Part shown: one piece after another, positions 1-13,300 of the stretch
Position numbering within the stretch: position 1 is the first letter of the stretch
How the letters are laid out: each line of letters opens with the position of its first letter
Assembly: GCA_038501625.1 (NCBI GenBank)
Contig: JAZAYU010000013.1
Coordinates: 8,494,001 to 8,558,000 of the forward strand
DNA from: Corbicula japonica
Lineage: Eukaryota; Mollusca; Bivalvia; Venerida; Cyrenidae
Direction of reading: 5' to 3'
Length of the DNA stretch: 64,000 nucleotides
Position numbers and translations under genes: made by a program
Notes under the pieces: model-generated
What the model saw: the letters and a program-made list of their open reading frames with translations, nothing else
What the model was told of the DNA's origin: nothing
Database searches by the model: none

Positions 1-231
1 ACATGTAGTCTTGCTGGCAAGAAGAAATGCTGGGGCATGAGGGTAACCAAATTCAAAAGAATCATTGTTTGACAATTGTTTTAATCCTTGAAAGACAGTG
101 TTAGTTGCATCCAAAATATCCTTTAATTGTAAGTATTATTATTTATTCTGTTAAAAGTTTTCTAAAGTACATATCTCCGGTGCCCTTTAAGGGGCCAAAT
201 TGTAAATTGCTTTGTTCACTTTTTGCTTCAG

Positions 232-408
232 GTATTCTATGAAATTGGAGTTGTGGAGCCATTAAAAAAGGTTGCGAGCAGCCCCAATGCAGTGGCATCC
301 CGTCTTGCACGAGAAGCTTTACATATGATAGGGGAGGAAACTCCGCACAAACTGTCACAGCAGGTCCCGCTATGGACAGTTGAGGATGTTTCTCATTGGG
401 TCTCGGAG
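232..408 (+). CDS. SARM1: SARM1 exon: end of ARM domain and start of SAM1
   Basis: Acceptor AG at 230-231 follows a T-rich tract; donor GT at 409-410 (GAG|GTATGC). The exon is 177 bp, phase 0 at both ends. It encodes 59 residues: an ARM-type helix pair ([18 protein letters not shown], then a helix ending HMIGEE) and the opening of SAM1 ([14 protein letters not shown]). In human SARM1 the IGEE segment likewise links the last ARM repeat to SAM1. No earlier exon was recognised in bases 1-231, so the gene's 5' part is outside the window. Confidence 0.9.
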
Positions 409-3400
409 GTATGCATGTTATTCCTTTTCTTTCTAATGGTTACTTTGGATAAAAAGATATTGTTTACACACTTCCAGTAAATTATGGTATGATGTAAAAA
501 AGACTAACAGAGAGCTCTCACTGGAGGGAGACTTGGAAGAAGTGGTCCCTGACTTCCTTCTTTGAGCTATGAGAAATGAAATATGCTTATCAGGAATCGC
601 CACATGCACAAAACACAGCCTCAAAAGAAAAGAGGAAAAAGAAGAGAGAAAATTGGACAACAAACACACTGATGTTGCTGGATTTGCAAGATCTGTTTCT
701 GTTATTAGCTCACCTGAGCACGAAGTGCTCATGGTGAGCTTTTGTGATCGCCTGATGTCCGTCGTCCGTCGTCCGTCCGTCCGTCCGTCCGTCCGTCGTC
801 AACTTTTTCTTCAAACGACTTCTTCTCTGAAACGGCTTGGCCAATTTTGAAGAAACTTGCCACGGATGTTCCTTGCATGAAGCTCTTCCAAAGTTGTTCA
901 AAGAAATCAATTCCATGCAGAACTCTGGTTGCCATGGCAACCGAAAGGAAAAACTTTAAAAATCTTCTTGTCTGAAACCACAAGACCTAGAGCTTAGATA
1001 TTTGGCATTTAGCATCCTCTAGTGGAACTCTACAAAGTTTGTTCAAATTATTTCCCTGGGGTCAAAATTGGCCCCGCCCCAGGGGTCACTTCATTTTACA
1101 TAGACTTATATAGGAAAAACTTTAAAAATCTTCTTGTCTGAAACCACAAGGCCTAGAGCTTAGATATTTGGCATTTAGCATCCTCTAGTGGAACTCTACA
1201 AAGTTTGTTCAAATTATTTCCCTGGGGTCAAAATTGGCCCCGCCCCAGGGGTCACTTCATTTTACATAGACTTATATAGGCAAAACTTTAAAAATCTTCT
1301 TGTCTGAAACCACAAGGCCTAGAGCTTAGATATTTGGCATTTAGCATCCTCTAGTGGAACTCTACAAAGTTTGTTCAAATTATTCCCCTGGGGTCAAAAT
1401 TGGCCCCGCCCCAGGGGTCACTTCATTTTGCATAGACTTATATAGGAAAAACTTTAAAAATCTTCTTGTCTGAAACCACAAGGCCTAGAGCTTAGATATT
1501 TGGCATTTTGAAACCTCTAGTGGAACTCTACAAAGATTGTTCAAATGATTTCCCTGGGGTCAAAATTGGCCCCGCCCCAGGGGTCACTTCATTTTGCATA
1601 GACTTATATAGGAAAAACTTTAAAAATCTTCTTGTCTGAAACCACAAGGCCTAGAGCTTAGATATTTGGCATTTAGCATCCTCTAGTGGAACTCTACAAA
1701 GATTGTTCAAATTATTCCCCAGGGGTCTAAATTGGCCCCGCCCCAGGGGTCACTTCATTTTATAAAGACTTGTATAGGAAAAACTTTAAAAATCTTCTTG
1801 TCTGAAACCACAAGGCCTAGAGTTTAGATATTTGGCATTTAGCACCCTCTAGTGGAACTCTACAATGATTGTTCAAATAATTTCCCTGGGGTCAAAATTG
1901 GCCCCGCCCCAGGGGTCACTTCATTTTACATAGACTTATATAGGTAAAACTTTAAAAATCTTCTTGTCTGAAACCACAAGGCCTAGAGCTTAGATATTTG
2001 GCATTTAGCATCCTCTAGTGGAACTCTACAAAGATTGTTCAAATTATTTCCCAGGGGTCTAAATTGGCCCTGCCCCAGGGGTCACTTCATTTTATAAAGA
2101 CTTGTATAGGAAAAACTTTAAAAATCTTCCTGTCTGAAACCACAAGGCCTACGGCTTAGATATTTGGCATTTAGCATCCTCTAGTGGAACTCTACAAAGA
2201 TTGTTCAAATTATTTCCCTGGGGTCAAAATTGGCCCCACCCCAGGGGTCACTTCATTTTACATAGACTTATATAGGAAAAACTTTAAAAATCTTCTTGTC
2301 TGAAACCACAAGGCCTAGAGCTTAGATATTTGGCATTTAGCACTCTCTAGTGGAACTCTACAAAGATTGTTCAAATGATTTCCCTGGGGTCAAAATTGGC
2401 CCCGCCCCAGGGGTCACTTCATTTTATATAGACTTGTATAGGCAAAACTTTAAAAATCTTCTTGTCTGAAACCACAAGGCCTAGAGCTTAGATATTTGGC
2501 ATTTATCATCCTCTATTGGAACTCTACAAAGATTGTTCAAATTATTTTCCTGGGGTCAAAATTTGCCCCGCCCCAGGGGTCACTTCATTTTACATAGACT
2601 TGTATAGGCAAAACTTTAAAAATCTTCTTGTCTGAAACCACAAGCAGAGAGTACTTTTGTACTCAGGTGAGCGATATAGGGCCATTATGGCCCTCTTGTA
2701 TTAACTTATTAAGAAAAATTATGAACCATGGGATTACACTTAAATTGCAACTTTGTAGTTTTAAATGTTCTCTCTGTTTCTCTATATCAAGTTCTTTGGA
2801 ATAATTTTTTGTGTTAAAAGATAGTCCATACATTTTTTTGTTCTTTTTATTTTTATCAAGTGATATTGAATTTCTTTTACAGTGTTGTGCTATTCCGTTC
2901 CATCACATATAAAACACATTCGTAATATCATGGCTTTTAAGACACAACTGAAAACATATCTTTTACTACAAGATTGTGACTAAATATAATCATCGATGTA
3001 TTTTTTCTACTTACTGTTTTTAACCCATCTTTTGATATGTTTACAGGTGTCTGTCATCTTACTTAATTTTGTTTTAAATGACTAAAATGAACATATTTTA
3101 CATTTCATGAATGAATGTATGTTGTTGTTGTTTTTAGCTCACCTGTCACGTAGTGACAAGGTGAGCTTTTGTGATCGCAATTTGTCCGGCGTCCGTCCGT
3201 AAACTTTTACTTTAAACGACATCTCCTCTTAAACCCCTGGGCCAAAGTTGATGAAACTTGCCACGGATGTTCCTTGCATGAAGCTCTAACAAATTTGTTC
3301 AAAGAAATCAATTCCATGCAGAACTCTGGTTGCCATGGCAACATAAAGGAAAAACTTTAAAAATCTCCTTCTCTGAAACCACAAGGTCTAGTGCTTAGAT

Positions 3401-6400
3401 ATTTGGCATTTAGCACCCTCAAGTGGAACTCTACAAAGATTATTCAAATTATTTCCCTGGGGTCAAAATTGGCCCCGCTCCAGGGGTCACTTCATTTTAC
3501 ATAGACTTATATAGGAAATCTTTAAAAATCTTCTTCTCACAAACCAATATGCATACAGCTTAGATATTTGGTAAGTAGCATTGTCTATTGGATGTCTACT
3601 AAATTTGTTCAAATTATGTCCCCTGGGCCAAGATCGGCCACGCCCTAGGGTCTTCTTGGTTTACATATAGTTATATAGGAAAAACATGAAAATCTTCTTC
3701 TTTAAAACCACAAGGCCTAGAGCCTTAATATTTGATATACAACATCATCTAGTGGTCCTCTACCAAAATTGTTCAAACTATCCCCCAGGGGTCAAAAATG
3801 GCCCCGCCCCAGGGGTCACTTGTTTTACATACTTATTTAGGGAAAACTTAAAAAAATCTTCTTCTCTAAAACCACAAGGCCTAGAATCTTGGTATTTGGT
3901 ATGTGTCATTATGTAGTGGTACTCTACAAAAATTGTTCAAATTATTCTCCTGGGGTCGAAAATGGCTCCGCCCCGGGGGGTCACTAGTTTTATTACATAG
4001 TGTTATAATAGTAAATCTTTAAAAATCTTCTTCTCTGAAACCATAAGGCCTAGAGCTTAGATATTTGGTATAGAGCATCATCTTGTTACATTTTCTCCAC
4101 AATAGCAGCTTAATTTTTTTAGCTCGACTATTCGAAGAATATGTCGAGCTATTGTACTCACTTGGGCGTCGGCGTCGGCGTCCCGCTTTGGTTAAAGTTT
4201 ACGTGCAACCTACCTATATCTTAAAAACTACTATAGCTACAGCTTTTAAACTTGGCACACTTGTTCGTCATCATGTCCCGAGTGTGTATGCCAAGAACCA
4301 TAACTCTAACTTTCATTTTGATAAAATTATGGCCCTTTTTTGACTTAGAATTTCAGGTTAAAGTTTGCGTGCAAGCTACTGTACAAACTCATAACTTCAA
4401 TACTACTTATACTACAGCTTTAAAACTTGGCACACTTGTTCATCATCATGTCCTGAGTGTGTATACCAAGAACCATAACTCTGACTTTCATTTTGATCAA
4501 ATTATGGCCCTTTTTCGACTTAGAATTTCAGGTTAAAGTTTGCGTGCAAGCTACTATACAAACTAATAACTTCAATACTACTTATACTACAGCTTTGAAA
4601 CTTTCAACACTTGTTCATCATCATATCCCAAGTGTGTATGCCAAGAACCATAACTCTAACTTTCATTTTTATCAAATTATGCCCTTTTTCGACTTAGAAT
4701 TTCAGGTTAAAGTTTGTGTGCAAGCTACTGTACAAACCCATAACTTCCATACTACTTATACTACAGCTTTGAAACTTTCAACACTTGTTCATCATCATAT
4801 TTGAAGTTTGTATGCCAAGAACCATAACTCTAACTTCCATTTTGTTCAAATTATGGCCCTTTTTCGACTTAGAATTTCAGGTTAAAGTTTGCGTGCAAGC
4901 TAGTTACTTTCATACTTCTTGTACTACAGCTTTGAAACTTAAGACACTTGTTTACCATCATGACCCTGACTATTTCTACCAAGAACCATAACTCTTTCTT
5001 TCATTTTTAATCAAATTATGGCCCTTTTTCAATTTAGAATTTCAGGTTAAAGTTTGCGTGCAAGCTAGTTACTTTCATACTTCTTGTACTATAGCTTTGA
5101 GACTTAAGACACTTGTTTACCATCATGACCCTGACTATGTATGCCAAGAACCATAACTCTTTCTTTCATTTTTAATCAAATTAAGGCCCTTTTTCGACTT
5201 AAAATTTCAGGTTAAAGTTTGCGTGCAAGCTAGTTACTTTCATACTTCTTGTACTATAGCTTTGAAACTTATTCACCATCATGACCCTGACTATGTATGC
5301 CAAGAACCATAACTCTTTGATTTTTTTCAAATTACTGCCCTTTTTAGACTTCAAAATTAAGGTTTAAAACTTTGGATACCTTTATTTTATCTTACATCGT
5401 GTTTATTTTCAAAGGCCCATAACTCATCCTTGCTTTTTTATATTTGATTTTTGCCCCTTTTCACTTGAAATTAGAATTAAGACTTATACATAATTGTTAA
5501 AGTTTCAATGTTAGTGTTTTTCATATGTAATGCTATATAAAAGGTGTAAAACAGATGTCCTTAACATACTTTGGTTGAAAGTGTTGAGTAATTGTGGGGT
5601 GGGTGGGTGCATAGACTATACTATACCATACCATACCATACCATACCATACCATACCATACCATACCACTGTACTGTACTGTACCACCACCACCTCCACA
5701 TAACAACACCACCAACAACAACAACTACAACAACACCAACACAAACAACAACAACACCAACAAAATCACCAACAACAACACCACCAACAACACCAACAAC
5801 AACAACACAACCACCACTAACAACAACAACACCACCACCACCAACAGCACCACCACCAACAACAACACCACCACCATTAACAACACCAACACCACAACCA
5901 CCAACAACTACAGCACCACCATTAACAACAACACCACCACCACCAACAACAACAACACCAACACCACCACCAACAACAATATCAACACCACCAACAACAC
6001 AAACACAAACAACAACAACACCACCAACAACAACAACACCACTAACAACAACAACAACACCATCACCACCACCAACAACACCACCAACAACAACAACACC
6101 ACCACCATTAATAACAACACCACCAACAACAACACAACCTCCAACAACAACAACACCAACACAAACAACTACACCACCATCACCAACAACAACACCACCA
6201 ACAACATCAACAACAACAACAACAGCACCAACAACAGCAACACCACCACCAACACCACCAACAACAACAACACCAACAACAACACCACCACCAACAACAA
6301 CACCAACAACAACACCACCAACAACAACAACAACATCATCACCACCACCAACAACACCACCACCAACAACAACAACACCACTACCAACAACAACAACACC

Positions 6401-7278
6401 ACCACCACTAACAACACCACCAACAACAACATCAACACCACCAACACCAGCACCAACAACAACACCACCACCACCAGCAACACCAACACCACCACCACCA
6501 GCAACACCAACACCACCACCAACAACAACACCAACAACATCAACAACAACATCAACACCACCACCAACAACAGCAACAACAACAACACCAACAACCAACA
6601 CCACCACCACCACCACCACCAGCAACAACACTACCACCACCACCAACAACAACGCCAACAATGCCAACACCAACAACACCACCACCAACAACAACAGCAA
6701 CAACACCACCAACAACAACAACAACACCACCACCAACAACAGCAACCAGCATACTATACTGTACTTCACCACGCCACACCACTATAGGTGGGCAAAGATA
6801 GTGGGTTGATGGGTGTGGGATCAGGGGTTTATGGGCTGGGTTGTGTAAACCCTAAAAAAAATCTACAAGAATAAATTAAGTGTAATTTATTGATTTCCTA
6901 ACTTGGATTAAGAAACTTTTGTTCATGTGTGTTTGTTGGTGGTGTCATAAACTCCTGAATCACTCCCAAGTTTAAATGAAGCCCAGTTACAATGTGCTTA
7001 ATAATTCTGACTTTTCGAATAGTCGAGCGTGCAGTCGTTTCCGACTGGCTCTTGTTAAATTTTTGACTTGATTTTACCAAACTTGCACACAACTCTTGCA
7101 ACCATTGAGCAGTTGTTGACAGGTGAGCAACCCAGGGTCCTATGGACCCGCTTGTTTATTTTTGTTTTTGTTTTATTTGTTTGTTGTTATAGAAGGCCTT
7201 ATTGTAAATTAGACATTATATTTTGTAAATTTAATGTAATAAATAAGTAACCTTCTTTAAATAAAGATATTATTATTA

Positions 7279-7323
<45 letters not shown>

Positions 7324-10300
7324 CTTTACACACAAGGCACAGACTCAGCATTTCGATTGATCGTCTATTTCATATATATATGGGTTTTATCACATGTGTG
7401 TACAGTATAGATCCTGATACGAATTTTGAACAGTGACAAGTATAGACCCTGATAAGATGCTACAGACTCACAGACAGAGTTAGGTCTACACTGGTCATAG
7501 ATACAATGTGTATGACAAAAGCTGTGATTTACCCTAAACTCAATAGGAAATGGCTGTTATCAGTGAGCGAACAGTGTATATCCAGATAAGATGTCACATA
7601 ATTATGTGATGTCTATTACTATTACTATTCACTTTTTTATTCATTAGGTTATTTCTGAACAGAACCAAAAGTGCTGATCATGTTCAGACAGCACAATTGT
7701 GCTGGCTGATCTGGATCTGCACTGTTTGATCATAGGTAAAACCTGAATATATGGAGTAAAGGGTTAAAGTGTTCCAGAGGTTGTTTGAATGTTTCAGATT
7801 GGTTTCAAGGATTACCAGGGAAAGTTTGAGGAGTGTAAGATAGACGGAGATCTGTTGTTGCAGATGGATGACGATGATCTGATAGAGAGTATACAGATGA
7901 CTCCCGGCATGGTCAGGAGAAGGTTAGACTCATTACATAACAGGGTTTCCCCCAGGCCATTTTCGCTAGTCGCATGCGACAAGCCATAATTTCAGGACCC
8001 AATTTGCGACATGCCATAATTTGTCCGACATGCCTTATCTCCCGCAGCGACTTGTGTACCTGTTGACTGCATTATCAGTATGAAAACTCTATTCTTAATA
8101 AACAAGTGACAGCTGATCGCGCGGATCATTGACAGCAACATCAGCTTTGTGAGTTAACCAATCAGTAACAAGAACTGATGGATAACGCATGTCGGCTCCG
8201 CCCACATGTTGGCGGCAGTTGATTATGACAGCATATGATATAAATCGTAGCCGAATCACTATTCATCCGCGTTGTCAGTAATCAGAACAAAACTTTTTAA
8301 AAATGACTTACTTCTGCCATCTGACCATTTCGAGCAAAGAAGGAAGGAACTAAAGCATCCTCTTTTTGATAATATCCACGGAAAATTAAACTTTCTGACA
8401 TCTTGATTATACCGTAACATGTAGCCTCTAAGGAAATTCAACAACAGCAACAAAGCCATTTTCATTTCGATTAAATCGAAAACAAAATAACCTAGACGCT
8501 GACATCGTATTCAGAACATCGTCTGTTTGATCTTATAACATCCCCAGAACAAAAGAGAAGCACTTGAAACACATTTTCAATCCAAAATACGCTGTAACAT
8601 CCAGCAAACATTCAATATTGTCATATGCCGCAGTGAAAGTCTACACAAATGACGTCATACAGTAGATCGACTTAGAAGCCGTTTACGGTTATAATTTTTC
8701 TTTCTAGACATAGCGGAGTTAAATTAATCGACTTTATTACATGGTATGATCATTTTCTTTGTTGGGCTTATGTATCAGAGAAAGCATCGCGCATCATGTT
8801 TGTGTAAATTATACACGTTTTTAATAAAAAAAAGCATGAGTTATTTTTCGCGTTCCTATTGTTCTTTAATTGAGAAGGCATGGCGCATCATTCGAACGGG
8901 TAGGAATCATTAGTAAATTATACGAGTTTTAATTGCAATAAAAAAAGTGAAAGGTGTTATTCGCGGTCCGTTTGTTCTGTATTTGAGAAGAAATGGCGAT
9001 TACGGAAAAAGATCGCTGTTCGTGCAAGTTTTACCGATCTTGAAAAAAGGGAGGTAATAAAAAGTGCAACTGTGTAGTTTCAACCATCAAACGATGTTTT
9101 ATTGAAAAAATGCTTTTAGTTTTCCTGAAACATCTTTACCGGTATATAATTACAAATAAGCACATTATATTGTAATTATGCCCCCCTTCGAAGAAGCGGG
9201 GGTATATTGCTTTGCACATGTCGGTCGGTCGGTCGGTCCGTAGACCACATCTTGTCCGATCAATAACTAGACAACGCTTTGTGATACAGTCCTTATATTT
9301 GGTGTGGAGGTTGGTCATGACCAGTAGAAGACCCCTATTGATTTTGGGGTCAGTAGGTCAAAGGTCAAGGTCACAGTGGCCTTGACCACAAAAACCTTGT
9401 CCGATCAATAACTAGACAACGCTTTGTGATACAGTCCTCATATTTGGTGTAGAGGTTGGTCATGACCAGTAGAAGACCCCTATTGATTTTGGGGTCAGTA
9501 GGTCAAAGGTCAAGGTCACAGTGGCCTTGACCACAAAAACCTTGTCCGATCAATAACTAGACAACGCTTTGTGATACAGTCCTCATATTTGGTATGGAGG
9601 TTGGTCATGACCAATAGAAGAACCCTATTGATTTTAGGATCAGTAGGTCAAAGGTCAAGGTCACAGTGGCCTTTGCATACAAAAACGTTGTCCGATCAAT
9701 AACTAGACAACGCTTTGTGATACAGACCTCATATTTGGTGTGGAAGTTGGTCGTGACCAGTAGAAGACCCCTATTGGTTTTGGGGTCAGTTGGTCAAAGG
9801 TCAAGGTCACGGTGGCCTTGACAACAAAAAACCTTGTTCGATCAATAACTAGACAACGTTTTTTTTATACAGTCCTAATATATGGTGTGGAGGTTGGTCA
9901 TGACCAGTACAAGACCCCTATTGATTTTGTCCTCATATTTGGTATGAATGTTGGTCATGACCAGTAGAAGACCCCTATTGATTTTGGGGTCAGTAGGTCA
10001 AAGGTCAAGGTCAAAGTGGCCTTTGTACACAAAAACCTTGTCCGATCAATAACTAGACAACGCTTTGTGATACAGTCCTCATATTTGGTGTCGAAGTTGG
10101 CCATGACCAGTACAAGACCCCTATTGATTATGCGGTCATTATGTTAAAGGTCAAGGTCACAGTGGCTTTGACAACAAAAAAACCTTGTCTGATCAATAAC
10201 TAGACAACACTTTGAGATACAGTCCTCAAATTTGGTGTGTAGGTTGATCATGACCAGTACACGACCCCTACTGATTTTGGGGTCAGTAGGTCAAAGGTCA

Positions 10301-13300
10301 AGGTCACGGAGGCCTTGACAACAAAAAACCTTGTTTTAAACTATTTCAATATATGCCGTGTCATAAATAGGCACTGATTATCACTCACTTGTGTTTATTA
10401 AATGCTTTGGTTTCGTATGGATGGTCACTAAAGCCTGCACATTACCGGAATTGACATAACACTAGAGCTACTATATCTCCGCCAATAGCGAATATTTGAT
10501 TTAAATTACAATAAAATCCTTTGTGTTAGACTAGGTTAATCTACACGCGCTTATGTTTGTCGAGGTAAATGTAATCCTCTCATTGGATGACCTGGTTATT
10601 GATATATAGGAGTTCCACCGTCTTGTAAATTGCTTTCATGACTGGTACCCTTCATTGCTAAAGCTTACAAAAGTCTCTTAATTTCCAAAAATTTAAATTC
10701 AATGCTAATAGATATCACTTGCACGTCAGGGGGGGCATTTGTGTTTGACAAACACCTCTTGTTTCAATTTATTTTAGTTTTTGTGTTCATAAATATTTCT
10801 AATTGATGTTAGATCAAATTATAAATGATTGGATCTGGATAATTTCAGCCGTTGTAATATAATAAGGATTTGTGTTTAATTTTAAAAAACATAAGATTTT
10901 TTGGTGTAAAAATTTATTTCGACTTTTGAATCTTTGTTATAAATCTGTTAACCTACAGCAGCCACAGAACAGTGTGTGTGAAGACACATTTATTATTAAC
11001 ATGTCATTTAAAAGGCTTTAAATGAATAAAGCTACTTAAGAATAAAACAATTTTTTTTCATTTATTTATTTAAATGAGAAGCAAAAGTGATATATACACA
11101 AGACTGAAAATTAAACTGCGTGTTGCAGCGAGCGACAAAATGGATAAAATCAGTCTATGCTGCGATGACCCTTCCTGAAACCTGGGGAAAACCCTGCACA
11201 AACATAATCACACACATAAAGATAGGGTTCTTTCAGCATTGGTGACTCTCCTCTATACCAACATGCGTAATGACTGTGTTCTCTAAGCGTTAGAGAAACT
11301 ATTCTTGTACCATTGCTTTTGTCTGGGAATAATTATATGGCACATTTTACACAGGATGAAAAAAAAATTAAAGAATTTTCAGTATACTTAAAAAATTCTT
11401 TGTATTTTAAGTTTTGTTTTGATAGGTTCCTCTACATTTAATTAAGGTTTACAAATGCTAGAAATGTTACGCATGACACATCTGCAAAGATTCAGTACTG
11501 TTTGGAGCAGAGCTGGTGTTATTTCATTTATTTGTAGTTTTTTGATCTGTAACTCCAGCACATGTGGGTTTCTTGTAATCTTTGAAAAGATGTAATCTTG
11601 AATTTTGATTTTGCCATGATTTTCTGTATTACATATACGAATACTTTTGTGATACTGTATATAAATGCTTGAGTGGATTCTGCCAGGCAGCACGAGTTTG
11701 CAGATGGGTCATGATAGGTCCTAAGACCGGACAGTCTCCATGTTTTTAGCTCACCTGAGCTTTAGGCTCATGGTGAGCTATTGTGACCGGTCTTTGTCCG
11801 TCGTCCATCAACAATTTCCTTTAAACAACATCTCCTCTGAAACCACTGGACGGATTTTAACCAAATTCTGGAGCATCCTGGCACTAATGTCTGCAAAAGT
11901 TGTTCAAATCATGACCATAGGGTGAAGGTCAAGGTCACTGTTGCTAAAAATAGAAATTTAGTTTCTGCTCAATAACTTGAGTTTGCTTTGGCCTATTGAC
12001 TCCAAACTTGGTCTGTGGGGTAGCTTATATGAAGAGGTAGCTTGGGATTGCTACCCAGATGTTTGTGATCAAGGTCAAGGTCACTGTTGCTAAAAATAGA
12101 AATTTCATTTCCACTCAATAACTTGAGTTTGCTTTGGCATATTGACTCCAAACTTGGTGTATAGGTAGCTTATACTAAGAAGCAGCTTTGGATTACTACC
12201 CAGGTGTCTGTGATCAAGGTCAAGGTCACTGTTGCTAAAAATAGAAATTCAGTTTCCGCTTAATAACTTGAGTTTGCTTTGGCCAATTGACTCCAAACTA
12301 GGTATATGGTAAGCTTATATCAAAAGGCAGCTTGGGTTTGCTACCCAGATGTGTGTGATCAAGGTCAAGGTCACTGTTGCTAAAAATAGAAATTCAGTTT
12401 CCACTCAATAACTTAAGTTTGCTTTGGCATATTGACTCCAAACTTGGTGTATAAGTAGCTTATACTAAGAAGCAGCTTTGGATTACTACCCAGGTGTCTG
12501 TGATCAAGGTCAAGGTCACTATTGATCAAAATAGAAATTCAGTTTCTGCTTAATAACTTGAGTTTGTTTTGGCCTATTTACTCCAAACTTGGTATATGGG
12601 TATTTTATATCAACGGGCAGCTTGGGATTGCTACCTAGATGTCTGTGGTCAAGGTCACGGCCACTGTAGCTAAAAATAGAAATTCAATTTTCACTTAATA
12701 ACTTGAGTTTGCTTTGGCCTATTGACTCCAAACTTGTTGAATGGGTAGCTTATATCAAAAACAGCTTGGGATTGCTACACAGGTGTCTGTGATCGAGGAT
12801 GAAACTCATATTGTGCCAACATTTCATAGCAAGGCAGTGTTGCTTCATGAAAAACATTACTTAGGTGAGCAATTCAGGGCCATCATGGCCCTCTTGTTTA
12901 AATTAGGGAGCAGTTGCATGTTTAAAAAGCAAACAGAATGAGTTGATGCATCTTCTCCTGGTCAATAGATCATTAACAGTAAGTTGCCTTCTGGCCTGAA
13001 GATTATAAAGCTGAGATTGGAAACCAGTTTTAAATCTCAAGCATCTGATTGGAAGAAATGGGGACTGGTTGCCATTTCAGCCAATCAGATGCTTGAGATT
13101 TGAGACTGGTTTCCATGCTCAGTTTTATAACCTTGAGCACTGATTGGTCAGTTTGAGCACTGAGCTCTAAACAATTCATCAAATGTTTTCAGATTTCAGC
13201 GGGAACTGGTCTGCCTCAAAGTGGCCGCTGATTACTCCTCATATGATCCTACAAAGATCGATCCATGGTTAATGAGTGTGCTACCCGAGCTGTCTCAGTA

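Larger units (their letters stand above)
7941..11196. mobile_element. hAT-like TIR element containing nested HINE-F
   Basis: The left end CAGGGTTTCCCCCAGG at 7941 matches the reverse complement of the right end, CCTGGGGAAAACCCTG ending at 11196, with one mismatch in 16. CAGGG ends are typical of hAT transposons. No transposase frame was seen. The expected 8 bp target duplication is not evident. Excluding HINE-F (9177-10762) the element is about 1.7 kb. It starts 18 bp after a SARM1 donor site. Confidence 0.5.

Noticed and set aside
706..2699. CRISPR-like or centromeric satellite array
   Set aside because: Monomers are long, have no spacers, and are bounded by transposon-type hairpin ends.
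4083..4991. Overlapping + strand frames with [10 protein letters not shown]
   Set aside because: Translated HINE-B monomers, broken by stops at each unit.
5592..6809. A 405-codon Thr/Pro-rich open frame and a long Val/Gly-rich frame on the opposite strand
   Set aside because: Both come from the CAA/CAC simple repeat, which excludes stop codons by composition. There is no splice or start context, and the tract lies inside HINE-B.
7798..7944. Longer SAM1 exon using a donor at 7945
   Set aside because: The donor is weak, and the join adds extra residues to the last SAM1 helix. The 7922 donor with the 13193 acceptor aligns without a gap.
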